Shown here: piece by piece, positions 22,336 through 33,658 of the stretch | Layout: every line of letters begins with the position of its first letter | How positions within the stretch are numbered: the first letter of the stretch is position 1 | Assembly (NCBI GenBank): GCA_003550325.1 | Contig: QKWP01000616.1 | Coordinates: 104,566-168,565, forward strand | DNA length: 64,000 bases | Direction: 5' to 3' | From: Gigaspora rosea | Taxonomy: Eukaryota > Glomeromycota > Glomeromycetes > Diversisporales > Gigasporaceae | The notes under the pieces: generated by a model | The model's input: only the letters and a program-made list of their open reading frames with translations | Told to the model about the DNA's origin: nothing | The model's database searches: none | Made by a program: the position numbers and the translations under genes

Positions 22336-22754
22336 TGATTCCCCAAAAGTTAGTTCCTTGCCAGCTCATTTTTCAATACTATATCCCCAACAGAATGTTT
22401 CATCTATAGCACTTTTTGTTGACAGAATCTTTCCTCGACATACCATGTTTTCAACATCCCCTTGCCTTGACATCTCATATTTTCGACAAGACATTTTTCT
22501 GACATAACATATTTCTAATTTACTTTTCTCCGATACTAAGTTTAATTGACTGATAAATCTAGTGATTATCAAATCACAGCACTATCAACTTGGCCTAAAT
22601 TATACTATCACCTAACCCTAATCTAACCCTAACCCTAACTCTAATTTAGGCTGAGTGCTTTACTATGTGATGTGATAAACGCGAATATATCACTCTACCC
22701 AATAATTATATTTCTAATTGGGAAAAGATCTTGCCAGAAAAAGATGTCAGAAAC

Positions 22755-23059
22755 GGGTGGCAATCAATTAATCAACAATCACTTTACCGACATAACATTT
22801 TGCCGACAATTATTCACTGACAAGTTTATTTTACTGACAATTTATTTCACCGAAGCTCATTTCACCGACAAAGTAATTCTGGTCATTGCTGTTAGGGTCA
22901 GGATAGAATTGGGCTAAAGTTAGGGTGCTTTTTGAAAAAAACTTGTCGGTGAAATGAACTTCAGTGAAACAAACTGTCAGTAAAATGAACTTGTCGGTGA
23001 GTATTTGTTGGTAAAATGTTATGTTGGTGAAGTGATTGTTGGCAAAATAATACGAACCC
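22755..23059. mobile_element. Foldback TTTCACCGACA element, 8-9 bp TSD
   Basis: Flanked by GTCAGAAAC (22746-22754) and GTCGGAAAC (23060-23068). The empty site is in the sister element near 28972-28980. The arms consist of (T)TTCACCGACA variants in opposite orientation around GCTGTTAGGGTCAGG. It is the same family as 8281-8591 and 55072-55386. The short frames across it are by-products of the repeat. Confidence 0.75.
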
Positions 23060-23111
23060 GTCGGAAACATGTCATGTCAGAAAAATATTCTTTCTGAAAT
23101 ACGTCATGCCA

Positions 23112-23951
23112 ATATTTAAAATTAAATTTTCTCATGGTTCTTAATGAATATTTAAATTTTTTTAAGAACATTGATATTTAGAAAAGGTTCTCTTATTTGA
23201 TAGTTCAAAGAGAACATTTATAAAATTTTTATGTTCTAGATTTATTAATAAGAACAATAAATATATAAAATATTCATCAATTTGATAAAGTAATTTGATT
23301 ATGACAAATTCTGCATAAATATATATATGTATATACATATGTACATATGTATATACATACTATGTATAGCACATATATTTAAAGTTGCACAATATAGACA
23401 ACAAATAAATATTAAGAAAATCATCTTTAAAGATTTTTAAAATAAAACATTCATTAATTGTGCAAGAGTATTATTATTGTATAAACTTATATAGATGATT
23501 TGTGTTAAATGATATGCTAATACTAAGCAAGCAAAAAGATACAAAGTATTTGTTAGTATGAAATTTAAATAGTTAAATAACAAAGTAATTTGATTCTAAT
23601 TTATCACATTAACCAATAGTAGCATCAGTAAAATATTATAGAAAGTCTTGTTTTATTATAAGCAAATATGAAAAGCACTTGAAATTTAACAAAATTATTA
23701 GAAATTGAATTGTATAATATATTGTGTTATGTTGAAAAAATATAAAGAATTATATACAAACTTTAAAAAATTATTAATAGATAAGTATGAACTTAGTATG
23801 TGAATTGTAAGTATAGAATATGAACATTTTTTAAAAATTAATATTCAATTTATTTAATATATAATGAACATTAAAAAGTTTTTGAGAACAATAAAAATTT
23901 AAATTATGTTCTTTTGAGAACATAACTTTAGATTTGAATTTTAAACACTGG
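23112..23951. mobile_element. AT-rich hAT-like element nested in long-TIR element
   Basis: TCATGCCA (23104-23111) and TCATGTCA (23952-23959) flank it. The sister element at about 29014 lacks the insertion. Ends ATATTTAAAATTAAATTTTC and, reversed, GTGTTTAAAATTCAAATCTA continue to GTTCT/GTTCTC motifs. If the terminal CCA is counted in the element, the ends become CCANTRTTTAAAATT and the duplication shrinks to TCATG. It contains an AT/GTATAC microsatellite at about 23318-23392. It is non-coding. Confidence 0.6.
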
Positions 23952-24123
23952 TCATGTCAGTAAAATGTCTTTCGAAAATATATCCTGTCAAGGAAAAAGG
24001 AGGTCGAAAACATGGTATGCCGAGGAAAGATTCTGTCAACAAAAAATGCTGTAGTTGAAACATTCTGTCGGGAATATAGTGTCGGAAAAATGAGCTGGCG
24101 GGGAACTAACTTTCGGGGAATCA

Positions 24124-25181
24124 AGCAACAACCATCACGAATATACTTTTATTCAATAAGTAGATGATGAAATGACTGGAAGAGTGAACTTAATTTGTCG
24201 ACTTAAAAGAGATATCTATGCTTATAATCATAGTTTTTTCAAGAAGGGAATGGGGATTAACGAAGCAAAAATAAATTTATTGGAAATGTGATCATTTTCA
24301 GTACTTGTGTTATAAATGAACGCATGAGTAAAGATTATAAAATAATTTAAATTAACATGAATCTAGAACAGTTACTAATCAAATGCAAGTTATGCTAAAT
24401 AACTTCGATATTCTAAAATTTTACAGGTAAGCCTATTTTATAGTTAGACATGTAATAAATTGGTTTATTTTATGCAATTAGTTATTAATAGAATAACTTT
24501 TTATTTTAAAGATTTATTTTTTATGACAGATATAATATGAAATATATCAAGTTTGTGATTGTGGCTGTTGCGACAAAAATAAATACAGAATGAATACAAA
24601 ATTAAAACCGTAAATTAATTTTAATGTCAAATATAAACTAGGGGTCAGATAAGCTATCCAAATAAAAAAGCAACAAGTAAAGGCAGATATTATGTAATAA
24701 TAATGCTTAAAGCAATTAAAGAAAAAAAGTTTCCAAGGAAAATGAGACGTTCACATGCAGCAACCCACGGTGTATTTAAAGTATAATACCAGACACTACT
24801 TGCGCAATATCTTAAAATCTAAAAAATAAAAAAATAAAAAATTTTTTATACAAAACATCATAGATTAATTGAAATGTAAACAGGATCTTGTACAATTTTT
24901 TAGAATACTATATATCAAATCACAATTTATAATAAAGCTTGCCCAAAGAAATATGCAATATGTTGATATCTATAAACTGCATTTCAATTCATCAGTAAAT
25001 CTTAAGTCATCTAATCTAGTTATCACATGCGAATCCAAACACAAGATTATACATATAGTAAAAGATCTGTAAACTAAACATGCGCATGATATTTTTATTA
25101 TGTGGTACTGCTTGCATTTATCCTAGTTTGTAAATATTAAAAATCTTGTTTTATTCCTAATTTTCGGACACTTTGTTTTTC
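24124..25181. other. Region upstream of Sel1-kinase, no gene
   Basis: No coding frame, RNA gene or element ends were recognised. A short frame at 24869-25072 has no recognisable features. The promoter of the kinase gene should lie in the last few hundred bases; no distinctive motif was identified. Confidence 0.35.
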
Positions 25182-26744
25182 ATGTTTAAATCTATGGATT
25201 CCAAGAAACTTTGTGAATATGGTTATAATTTTCAACATGGATATGGAGTTGAAAAAGATGAGAAGAAAGCTTTTGAATATTATATGAAAGCTGCTGAATT
25301 AGGAAACGCAGTTGCAATTACTTGTGTTGGTTATTGTTATGTACGTGGAATCGGAGTTGAAAAAGATGAGAAGAGGGCCTTTGAATATTTTATGAAAGCT
25401 GCTGAATTAGGAAATGCACAAGCGATTTCTAATGTTGGAAATTGTTATCGATTGGGAAACGGAGTTGAAAAAGATGAGAAGAAAACTTTTGAATATGATA
25501 TGAAAGCCGCAGATATGGGTGATGCTGAGGGAATATTTGGAGTCGGTATTTGTTATGATAATGGAATTGGAGTTGAAAAAAATTCTCAGGAAGCATTCAA
25601 ATATTATATGAAATCTGCAAATATGGGTCATATTGGTGGGATATGTAATGTTGGTATATGTTATCATAATGGATTCGGAGTAAAACAAGATTATAATAAA
25701 GCGTTTGAATATTTAAAGAAAGCTGCTGATATGGGTGATATGATTAGTATAAATAATGTTGCTTTGTGTTATCGTAACGGTATCGGAGTACAAAGAGATA
25801 TTCAGAGTGCAAATCATTGGTATAGAAAATACAGAAATCTTTTGAAACCTAGTAAAATTAATAAATCACTTGATATTGATCCTGGCCTTAAAAACATACT
25901 AGATGATGATAAATATAAATTATCTTGGATTGAATACTGTAATTTTAAAGATCTAAAAGAAATTGGAAAAGGTGGCTTTGCGACAGTATATTATTCACTT
26001 TGGAACGATAGAATTAATAATAGCTATGTACCTGTTGCACTCAAAGAGATTCGTGGATCCAGTGATAATATTAAAGACTTTGTTAACGAGTTAAAAAATT
26101 ATTGTGAAATTGGCTATGAGAATCCATCTTTTTTAGAATGTTTTGGTGTATCAAAAAATAATGATTATATCATCGCAATGAGATATGCGAGAAAAGGATC
26201 ATTAAGCCAGAATCTTGAGCAAATATCAAAGATGAGTTGGAGAGATAAATTAAATATTTTGCACTGTATAGCTTCGGATCTCGAATCGATTCATTCTCAG
26301 GAACTTGTTCATAGTGATTTACACACTGGAAACATTTTGCAATATGAGCTAGGTAGTGCTTACATTACAGATCTTGGTCTTTCAGGAGGAAAAAAAGAAG
26401 GAAAAATTTACGGCGTTATGCCTTATATAGCACCTGAAGTTCTACTAGGTCAATCGTTTACGAAATCATCAGATGTTTACAGTCTTGGGATCATTATGAC
26501 CGAAATATCAATGGGAAGAAGAGCTTTCGATGGAATTCCGTTTGATACTAATCTTCAATTTAAGATCATTGATAGGACAAGACCTGAATGTACTCATGCT
26601 CCGGAATTTTATGTTAGATTAGCTAGTAGTTGCATGGATCATGATCCTGATAAACGACCAACTGCTGCTATAATTGTTAACAAGGTGGCTCATTGGTTAG
26701 ATGAAATGAACAAGATGATAACGATATTAAGAACCAAATCTTAG
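25182..26744 (+). CDS. Sel1-repeat protein kinase, C-terminal frameshift
   Basis: An uninterrupted frame of 520 aa from the ATG at 25182; an alternative start is the ATG at 25194. Residues about 10-213 hold six Sel1-like repeats of 36 aa (GYGVEKDEKKAFEYYMKAAE type). Residues about 255-508 are a kinase domain: glycine loop IGKGGFATVY (261-270), VALKEI with Lys288, Glu303 in helix C, VHSDLHTGNIL with Asp379 and Asn384, DLG at 397-399, MPYIAPEV, and DVYSLGI. The HRD arginine is Ser378 and DFG is DLG. Catalytic Lys and Asp are present, so activity is possible but regulation by activation-loop phosphorylation may be altered. Sel1 repeats are protein-binding scaffolds. The frame ends at 26744, but the usual tail continues in another frame (26714-26863), indicating a one-base loss. 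No introns were seen. Confidence 0.85.
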   Translation: MFKSMDSKKLCEYGYNFQHGYGVEKDEKKAFEYYMKAAELGNAVAITCVGYCYVRGIGVEKDEKRAFEYFMKAAELGNAQAISNVGNCYRLGNGVEKDEKKTFEYDMKAADMGDAEGIFGVGICYDNGIGVEKNSQEAFKYYMKSANMGHIGGICNVGICYHNGFGVKQDYNKAFEYLKKAADMGDMISINNVALCYRNGIGVQRDIQSANHWYRKYRNLLKPSKINKSLDIDPGLKNILDDDKYKLSWIEYCNFKDLKEIGKGGFATVYYSLWNDRINNSYVPVALKEIRGSSDNIKDFVNELKNYCEIGYENPSFLECFGVSKNNDYIIAMRYARKGSLSQNLEQISKMSWRDKLNILHCIASDLESIHSQELVHSDLHTGNILQYELGSAYITDLGLSGGKKEGKIYGVMPYIAPEVLLGQSFTKSSDVYSLGIIMTEISMGRRAFDGIPFDTNLQFKIIDRTRPECTHAPEFYVRLASSCMDHDPDKRPTAAIIVNKVAHWLDEMNKMITILRTKS

Positions 26745-26863
26745 AAGCTGATAAAATTAAACCAGAACCGGTCGAACCAAAACATTCGAATAATTATTAT
26801 TCTAGTAAGTTGATAAATACAAACCCAATCAATAGTAAATTGCAAGATTTGGCAATTGAATAA
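26714..26863 (+). other. Out-of-frame C-terminal tail of Sel1-kinase
   Basis: A 49-codon open segment ending in TAA (26861-26863) reads DDNDIKNQILEADKIKPEPV and finishes SKLQDLAIE. It overlaps the last 10 codons of the kinase frame. Its codon use and composition look coding, whereas the kinase frame's own last residues (MITILRTKS) do not. One missing base in AACAAGATG near 26712 would account for the shift. It could be a true mutation or a sequencing error. Confidence 0.65.
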
Positions 26864-28174
26864 TTCTACAATAAAAATGTTCAAATTCTTAAATCTGATA
26901 TCACAATTTTGGTGGCATTAATTCATAATTCTAGTTGATTACTATATTAATTTCAAAATAAAATTTCCAGTAAGAGTTACGTGTGGGTTCCAGGATGCAT
27001 TTAAAAAAAATATATTCATTCAATATTAAATTTTCACATCAGAAACACATCAATTATTTAGTGGTATGCAGTATATTTAAATTTTGGAATTTTGATTGTA
27101 AACTACGAAGAGGCGTTCTTTTATTTCCTAATTTAATATTTTCATATTATATATCATATCAACATTTAATACCTATTTCCATGGCATCAAAAAACATCAT
27201 CACTGTTTAATAACATGTGATGTTTTGATCTGGATAAATAATCTTGGTACTATCGCGAAAAATTAGTAGCTGTGATAGATTCACTGGGTTACTTACGATT
27301 CTAAAAGTTAAAAATGTACTATAAACACGCACAGTTTGTTTTTTCTGTGATTTTTCTTTTCTGATGCAAAAATCAAAATATCGGTTTGGTAGATTTTTGA
27401 TGAATAAATGTTATTTTTTATATATTATTATTGACAAAGCAATAAATAATATCTCAAAAAATTAATTGTTTCTAGTTTAGAAAATTATTTTTAAATCCTT
27501 ATCAAGGAATGAATGCAAATAAAACTTTTTATTGTCCCATAAGGATTAGTAATGCTAATCAGTCAAGGATAGGATTTTTTGCATTTATAACATTGACTGA
27601 TCTCATCAATTTTTTTAGAAATAATTTTTTGTGAAATGCCATATATAAATAAAATAAATGTGCAATAAAGTATACTTGTATATATATATATTTATAAAGT
27701 GTGTCAGATTGGATAAAATAAGTTACACTATTTTTATCTACTAATTGAATTATGACGAGATCATTTGTAACATAAATTATGAAAAATAAAGTTTTTCAGA
27801 AATCTCCTTAGATCCAAATCTTATTCCTTGATTTACTCTGTCCAATGGTGATGTATAGACTGATGCTGTGAGTTTCGTCTGCGCATGAGTTCAATATCGT
27901 GAAGGTTTACAAAGCCTTGCTAAACAAATTAAAGAAAAAAACTTTTGATGATTGGTGATAAATCTTTTCAATGAGATGAACAGATTCAGATGTACAGCAA
28001 TAAATAAATTTTGGCTATTTTTATATTCGGTGAATTTATTTTAAACATATTTAATATTATATTCATTGATAGAATTTTACTTATGTATTTTTAGTCCATT
28101 ATTGGCTGAATGTTTGGGTAAGATGCTCCTACGTTATTAGTAATTATTTTTTAAGAGGTTTACTAAAACGCACC
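26864..28174. other. Intergenic, no gene recognised
   Basis: AT-rich sequence. GGATTAGTAATGCTAATC near 27541 is a short palindrome. A frame at 26983-27210 has no recognisable features and biased composition. No element ends could be paired. Confidence 0.3.
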
Positions 28175-28506
28175 TATGGTGTTTTACACTATGTTACACA
28201 AAACTATTAGAATAGCCAATCATAATTTAAGATCAGCTGTAACAAAAAAATTTCATTTTTTTTTGATTATTTTTTTTAAAAAACATTCATATCTCAAAAT
28301 TTTGCTTATGAAACCACCTTTGGGGCTCTAATAAAAAAAATTCCTTGCTAAATTTTGTATATACTAATGCCTGATAAAATCCCAGGTCTTTTCCTAACCC
28401 TAAAGTAATTAAAATATATTTTTTGGTTTGTAAAAATTTATTTTTTTGTTTTTGTTATATGGATTTGCAAATCTAATTTACCTATGGTGGTAAAATGATT
28501 ACGGTA
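28175..28506. mobile_element. MITE with shared core, ends uncertain
   Basis: The core ATCTCAAAATTTTGCTTATG, AAACCACCTTTGGGGCTCTAA and TTCCTTGCTAAATTTTG, then CCTAACCCTAAAG, is the reverse-orientation counterpart of the cores at 3548-3884 and 15735-16002. The outer parts hold CACCTATGGTGTTTTAC and TTACCTATGGTGGTAAAAT. Terminal pairing is imperfect and no target duplication was found. It directly abuts the element starting at 28507. Confidence 0.5.
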
Positions 28507-29097
28507 TGATTCCTTGAAAGTTAGTTACCCCCAGCTCATTTTTCTGATACTATATTTCCGACAGAATGTTTTACCTACAGCACTTTTTGTTGGCAGAATC
28601 TTTCCTTGACATACTATATTTTTAATATTCCTTTCCTTGACATCTCATATTTCGACAAGACATTTATCTGATATGACACATTTCCAATTTGACTTTTCTC
28701 TAACACTAAGTTTTATTGAATGCACTTTTTCCAACAAGAATGATAAACCCAGTGATTATTACATCACGTGAAATCATACAACTACATACGTCATTTGTTA
28801 CAAGCACTATCAACTCAGCCAAAATTATATTATTACCTAATTCTAATCTAACTTTAACCCTAACCCTAATTTAGGCTGAGTACTTAATCATGTAATGTAA
28901 TTAACATGAATATATTACTCTACCCAATAATTATATTTCTAGTCAGGGAAAGATCTTGTTGGAAAAAGATGTCGGAAACATATCATGTCCGAAAAATATT
29001 TTTTCTGAAATACGTCATGTCAGTAAAATGTCTTTTCGAAAATATGTCCTGTCAAGGAAAGGGAAGGTTGAAAACATAGTATGTCAAGGAAAGATAC
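28507..29097. mobile_element. Long-TIR element, copy 2 (right end truncated)
   Basis: TGATTCCTTGAAAGTTAGTT at the left matches copy 1 at 22336. The right arm (about 28941-29097) matches up to GTCAAGGAAAGATAC and then stops short of the terminal bases. It lacks both insertions present in copy 1 and so supplies their empty sites. The centre has CTTTAACCCTAACCCTAATT. The frame at 28956-29252 crosses the repeat and is not a gene. Confidence 0.7.
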
Positions 29098-30919
29098 TTA
29101 ATAAACACGGGGCTACAAATACTTACCCTCATAGAGATCTAATGGTTCATCCTACTTTTCATCTGATAGAGGTCAGCAAGAGAGACCAAATTATTCTCAA
29201 CATCGAAGCCTTTGGCAGTACTCCCGCCAACCGAGCAGAAACTTTGCCTTAAAAGTTATTTATGATAAACTAAACAGCAATTCATAGAATAAATAGTTTC
29301 TTAAGATTGTAAATAAATACTTTACAGTACTTATTAATTTAAAGCATAATACTGTAAATATGGATAATTATACACTACAATGTATAAAGTAAGATAGTTA
29401 CGCGCAAAGCCAAAATAAAACGTATAATTGAAGTTGCTACTGAATTTAAAAGTTCAAAAAATAAATTAAGTCTGAATGACAATTAAATAAATTTTAATGC
29501 ATAAATGAAAAAGTATGAGAATGCGATTGTGTTATTCTGATAAAAATGACAAGTAACTATATTACGCAATAGTATATACTTTATGTTAATATTTCTAGTT
29601 TTGTTTAGTTTTATTCAAAAAAATTATAAACACACTTGCCAAGAAATTTTGCTGTAACAATTCAAGGGAAAGATATGGATTAAATTTTATATGCACATCT
29701 AATAATGATTTACATGATTGGTACTATAAATACATCGACATTATTCGGATGTTTATTACTCATGATAAGAATAGTTGCAGCAAAAAGTCAAAATGGTAAT
29801 AAATATAAAATTCGATATTTTGAAGATTTTTCGAATAAGGAATGAATATTGTATTGAGAAAGAGTAAAATACATTAACAATTTATATAATTTTCCAAATA
29901 GCAATAATTTAATATACTATATGATACATTAAAAAGTTACTACCAGGATCTCCAAACATCCCTATTTCATTGTCCAATTCAAATTTTGAAACTTCTCACT
30001 CTGTGCCTTTAAGAGCTTGCTTTTCCAATTATAATCGCTAATTTAAAAACAAAAATTTTTGGGGATTAATCTTGTATGTATTAGAGGAAGGAAAGTTTGA
30101 AGTGTGTTTGCCATTTATAAAGCTAATGAATAATCATGACGGATCATTATCATATATGCAATTTTGCAATATTAGCAGTGAGGCATGATTGAATTATTAT
30201 GAAATTCCTGAGGTATATGGTATAAACTCACCAAGATTATTTTAAATATTGATTTTTGCACTTTAATTGAACGGCCTACTTATTTTTAAAAATTTGGATG
30301 ATAGCAAAAATAAGTAAAGAAAAATGCAACTTAGTAATTGTAGTCTATTCTTTTGTCATCTTTAATGAATTCGATAAAGAATTTTGATTTGATGATTTGA
30401 TCAGACAGATTCTGTATTGTGTCACGCTTGAAAGTGCCTTTATTTTTTTTAAAAAAAAATTTAGTCGAATGGATTAAAATTGTATATAAAAATAGTCAGA
30501 GAAACAATCAAACAGCTTAAAATATAGATTATGAATAATCAAGAACTCGAGATACACATCCACAAACGATCGGTTAAATTTATTCAACTACAACTGACTA
30601 TAAATATCGGTTTAGTCGAATTAAAAGCCTGGTTACATGATTATAATCAAACAAAAAACAACTATTTTTAAAAAAAGACCGGGATTTCCTTAAATGTTTT
30701 AACTTTGGTTAAAATATCGATTTTAAAGTATCTTATATTCCCACCCATTTTTTCGATTTTTAAAGATTATTTTCATTCTTAATGAAATTTTTTACAAAAA
30801 AAGACCTGTTACAAATTCTTTGCCTTATGCCTTGTACTACCATAATGCATAATTTTAAATAAAATCAGAATCAGTACAATTACGTCGAACGTTCTTAACT
30901 ATTTAAAAATTGATTAAAA
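29098..30919. other. BTB locus flank, paralogue of 10596-12293
   Basis: From about 29260 the order of landmarks matches the flank between the 9046 gene and chimera 2, for example TTCATAGAATAAATAG, GTATAAAGTAAGATAG, TAATCATGACGGATC and ATTATGAAATTCCTGAGGT. The upstream module is at about 30822-30860. The 3' tail of a BTB gene appears to be included at the start, but the gene itself is absent here. No coding sequence was found. Confidence 0.5.
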
Positions 30920-33119
30920 ATGGAACTAAAATTCTTTGAAAAACTTTCAAATAATTATCTTGAACTCCTTGACGATAAAGAGGATTAATATAGTTATTAA
31001 GATCGGGAATTTCCAAACACAAAAATATTCCGAGCACATTCAGCAATTATAAGATACATATCTTTATATTTTCGCAATGAATTAACGAATATCAGTAAAG
31101 ATGAAAATAATATTAAAACAATAAATTTAAAGAATATTTCCTTCCAAAATTTTGGAATTATTGTTAGGTAAGTTATTTTATACTACTATATTGCGATTCA
31201 TAATTCACAATTTATACAAAGATACATCTATGGAGGAATAGTCGTACTTGGAAAACATGATGTGTCATTTATTTTTGAGCTTATGCTTATTGCTAATGAA
31301 TTTGTTTTAGATGAATTGGCAGAAAACCTTCAATCTCACTTAATTGAAAAGGAAGCTCATTGGCTTCGTTTAAATTTTAATCGTATTTATCAAAAAAGTT
31401 TCCAGAATAATTAGCTTCAAAATTTAAAAAACTGGTGTAATGATATTGTGGTAAAATATCCTAACAAAATTTTGATTCTGAAGATTTCATTACACTCAAA
31501 GAAAGTGCATTAGTATCACTTATTAGCGAAATGATTTACAAATGGAAGAAGTAAAATTTGGAATTATGTTATAAAGTGGGGAATTACACAAAATTCAGCC
31601 TACCATCCGATCCTGAAGACTGGTCTAATGAAAATTTTATTGTTTTAGAGAATACTTTACAAAATTGTTTACCTCATATCCGTTATTTTCAAATGTTTGG
31701 TAATGATATTATTAATAATGTGCAGCCTTACCATCGAATCTTTGAAAAAAATCTTTGGAAAGTTATAATGAACAAGTATTTGACAAATGAACCAATATGT
31801 TTTACTGTTCTTCCGCCTCGAGTGATTTTAAAATCGACATTACCAGCTAGAATTGATGAATCATTTTAAAAATTATTAATGAAACCCATGCAGCAGAAAT
31901 TGCTTCATGGATTGAGCCTCCTGAACCTATCTCGAAGGCTGGCTGTTTAAACACATACACAAATATATTTTTGGTGGTAAACTTTTAGAATATTTTGAAT
32001 TAGATGAAGCACCTATTCAAGAAGACAAACTTAGTTACTATTATAAGAAAAACGCAAAATACGTGCCTATAAAAGCTCTCACACCAAATCATCAACCAAA
32101 AAAAGCGAGAAAATGAAGAATCAAAACCAAATCAATTTGAAGAAAATAACAAAATATTTTTCTGTAATGTTCCTCATGCTACTCAAACGAGCAAAAGTCT
32201 TTTGTTTTATTACAAAAATAAAAATTTAAAAGAAAAGCAAATATTATCAACTTAAAAGGAGTTGTTTGTAAGGATATCGGTCAAAACAAATTCAAAGTAA
32301 TTACTAAAAATGGCAAGGAATATGAGTTGGAAGCACCCAACGAAGAATTTAAGAGACGTTGGGTACATACCATTGAACTTAGGGCTAAAAAAGCTGAAGA
32401 TTTAAATGACATCGACACTAGTGATGGATACAAGAAAATTTATAATCAACTCGGTAAATCCTTTTATATTTTTTTACACAACAATGTATGTTATGTATGC
32501 TGTATGTATTATGTAACGCGTGTAAAAATGTTTGCTATATTCTTATATTATAAATTAATGGCCTTAAATTAACGTTGTATTTATATTAATTTACATATTC
32601 AGTCATAATAATCTAGATTTCAGTCATAGAAGACAAATGCATTGAAATTTCAACACCGAACACATTAGGAATTCAAACTAGACGTCAATAAAGTTCAAAA
32701 AAAAGAAATTTAAGAGGTTATAAAATATAAGCAAACTCATCTTATTGTAGTTATTAAGGTTAAAGGCACTTATGAAATTTTTGGTGGATATAATTCTATT
32801 AGTTGTGTTAAACAATATAATGATCGCTATAGGTGTTGTAAAGAAAGGTTTATATTTTCATTGAAAGATGGCAACATTCAAAATTCAATTTTAAATTGTG
32901 TGAAAAAACCAGAGGAAGCAATTTTTTGTAGTTTTTATTACAGTCCATATTTTGGTGATTTTGCTATATTCATTACTTTGATGAAAATGACAACTGTTGA
33001 ATTAACGAAAGTTATTGTACATGTAAGATGCCTATTAGAAACGCAGCTACATATCAAGCATTTGTGTTTGTTATTGGTTCATTTTTCGCGGAGGAATATA
33101 AATATTTCAAATTAATAAA
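30920..33119 (+). pseudogene. BTB-BACK-PH-TLDc chimera 3 (most complete, broken)
   Basis: This is the only chimera with no mobile-element insertion. Exon 1 begins MELKFFEKLSNNYLELLDDK at 30920 and loses frame near 30986. The exon-1 donor is at about 31169. The BACK region follows (frame 31558-31869). At about 31910 AEIASW runs into IEPPEPIS and the PH-like segment (SKGLLFYYK-type strand and EFKRRWVHTIELRAKKAED, about 32347-32403). The PH exon ends NQLG at a GTAAAT donor. A 176 bp intron (32454-32629) leads to EDKCIEIS. Then TLDc sequence from KQTHLIVVIKVKGTYEIFGG (about 32731) reaches EEYKYFKL. Multiple frameshifts and stops are present. Confidence 0.78.
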
Positions 33120-33262
33120 AACCTTAAAGTTCATAAATAGCATTATTAAGATTATGAATAAATACTTAACTAAAAAATATTAAATAATCCTATAAAAAAA
33201 TAACACAGAGTTTTATGGAATTTTACGGAATTTGAATAAATTTTGTGGAATGAATAGGAATG
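33120..33262. other. 3' flank of chimera 3
   Basis: Matches 6920-7065 downstream of chimera 1 (TTAACTAAAAAATATTAAAT, then TTTACGGAATTTGAATAAA). The match is interrupted at about 33262 by the 17.8 kb insertion and resumes at about 51053 with GAATGAAT and GAAATGATATGGAATGATG. Confidence 0.6.
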
Positions 33263-33658
33263 AGCATAGAGGGCTTGCGTTCCGATTAGCTGAATATCGG
33301 AATGTTTCACTGAAAATCTTTGCATATTAGAATAGCCCCCTAGCCCATTTTAAACCAATTTTACACAACTATATATTCTATATATTAGTAAATTTTGCAA
33401 ATATCAAAAACATCATGAATTAGCCTAATACATCTTTGAGTCAAATTTTGATCTAACATTAAATGCTGTAAATTGTTATAATTATGGCCAAAGTACCATG
33501 ATTTATTATATTTATGACAAGTTATAGCATTATATGTCTGTACCAATAGGCCTAATACAACTATATTTCAAAGTCACTTTATATCTATATTCAATATTTC
33601 TGGTTTTGTACAACTGTGTTGTATAGCTACTTATAGGTTTTTATTTTATTTGTATTAA
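33263..33658. other. Left interior of 17.8 kb insertion, no gene
   Basis: AT-rich sequence, with TTTCACTGAAAATCTTTGCA after the terminal repeat. There is no coding frame and no pairing with other parts of the window beyond the terminal repeat. Confidence 0.35.

Larger units (their letters stand above)
22336..24123. mobile_element. Long-TIR element, copy 1, with two nested insertions
   Basis: Inverted ends more than 150 bp long begin TGATTCCCCAAAAGTTAGTT and, reversed, TGATTCCCCGAAAGTTAGTT. They contain CGACAGAATGTTTC, GTTGACAGAATCTTTCCTCG and CATACCATGTTTTC. The centre carries CTAACCCTAACCCTAACTCT near 22621. A shorter copy is at 28507-29097. Removing the nested elements at 22755-23059 and 23112-23951 leaves about 630 bp. 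It is non-coding and no target duplication was resolved. Confidence 0.75.

Noticed and set aside
22600..22650. CCCTAA tracts as possible chromosome end or true interstitial telomere
   Set aside because: Tracts are short, degenerate and always inside small elements flanked by unique sequence; there is no long perfect array.
25407..25688. Minus-strand open frame of 93 aa
   Set aside because: It is the complement of the Sel1 repeats of the kinase gene; the repeated codon pattern keeps the antisense frame open.
28956..29252. Plus-strand 98 aa frame
   Set aside because: The first half is the terminal repeat of a non-coding element, also translated in the complement at 22366-22572; the second half has no recognisable similarity to other frames here.
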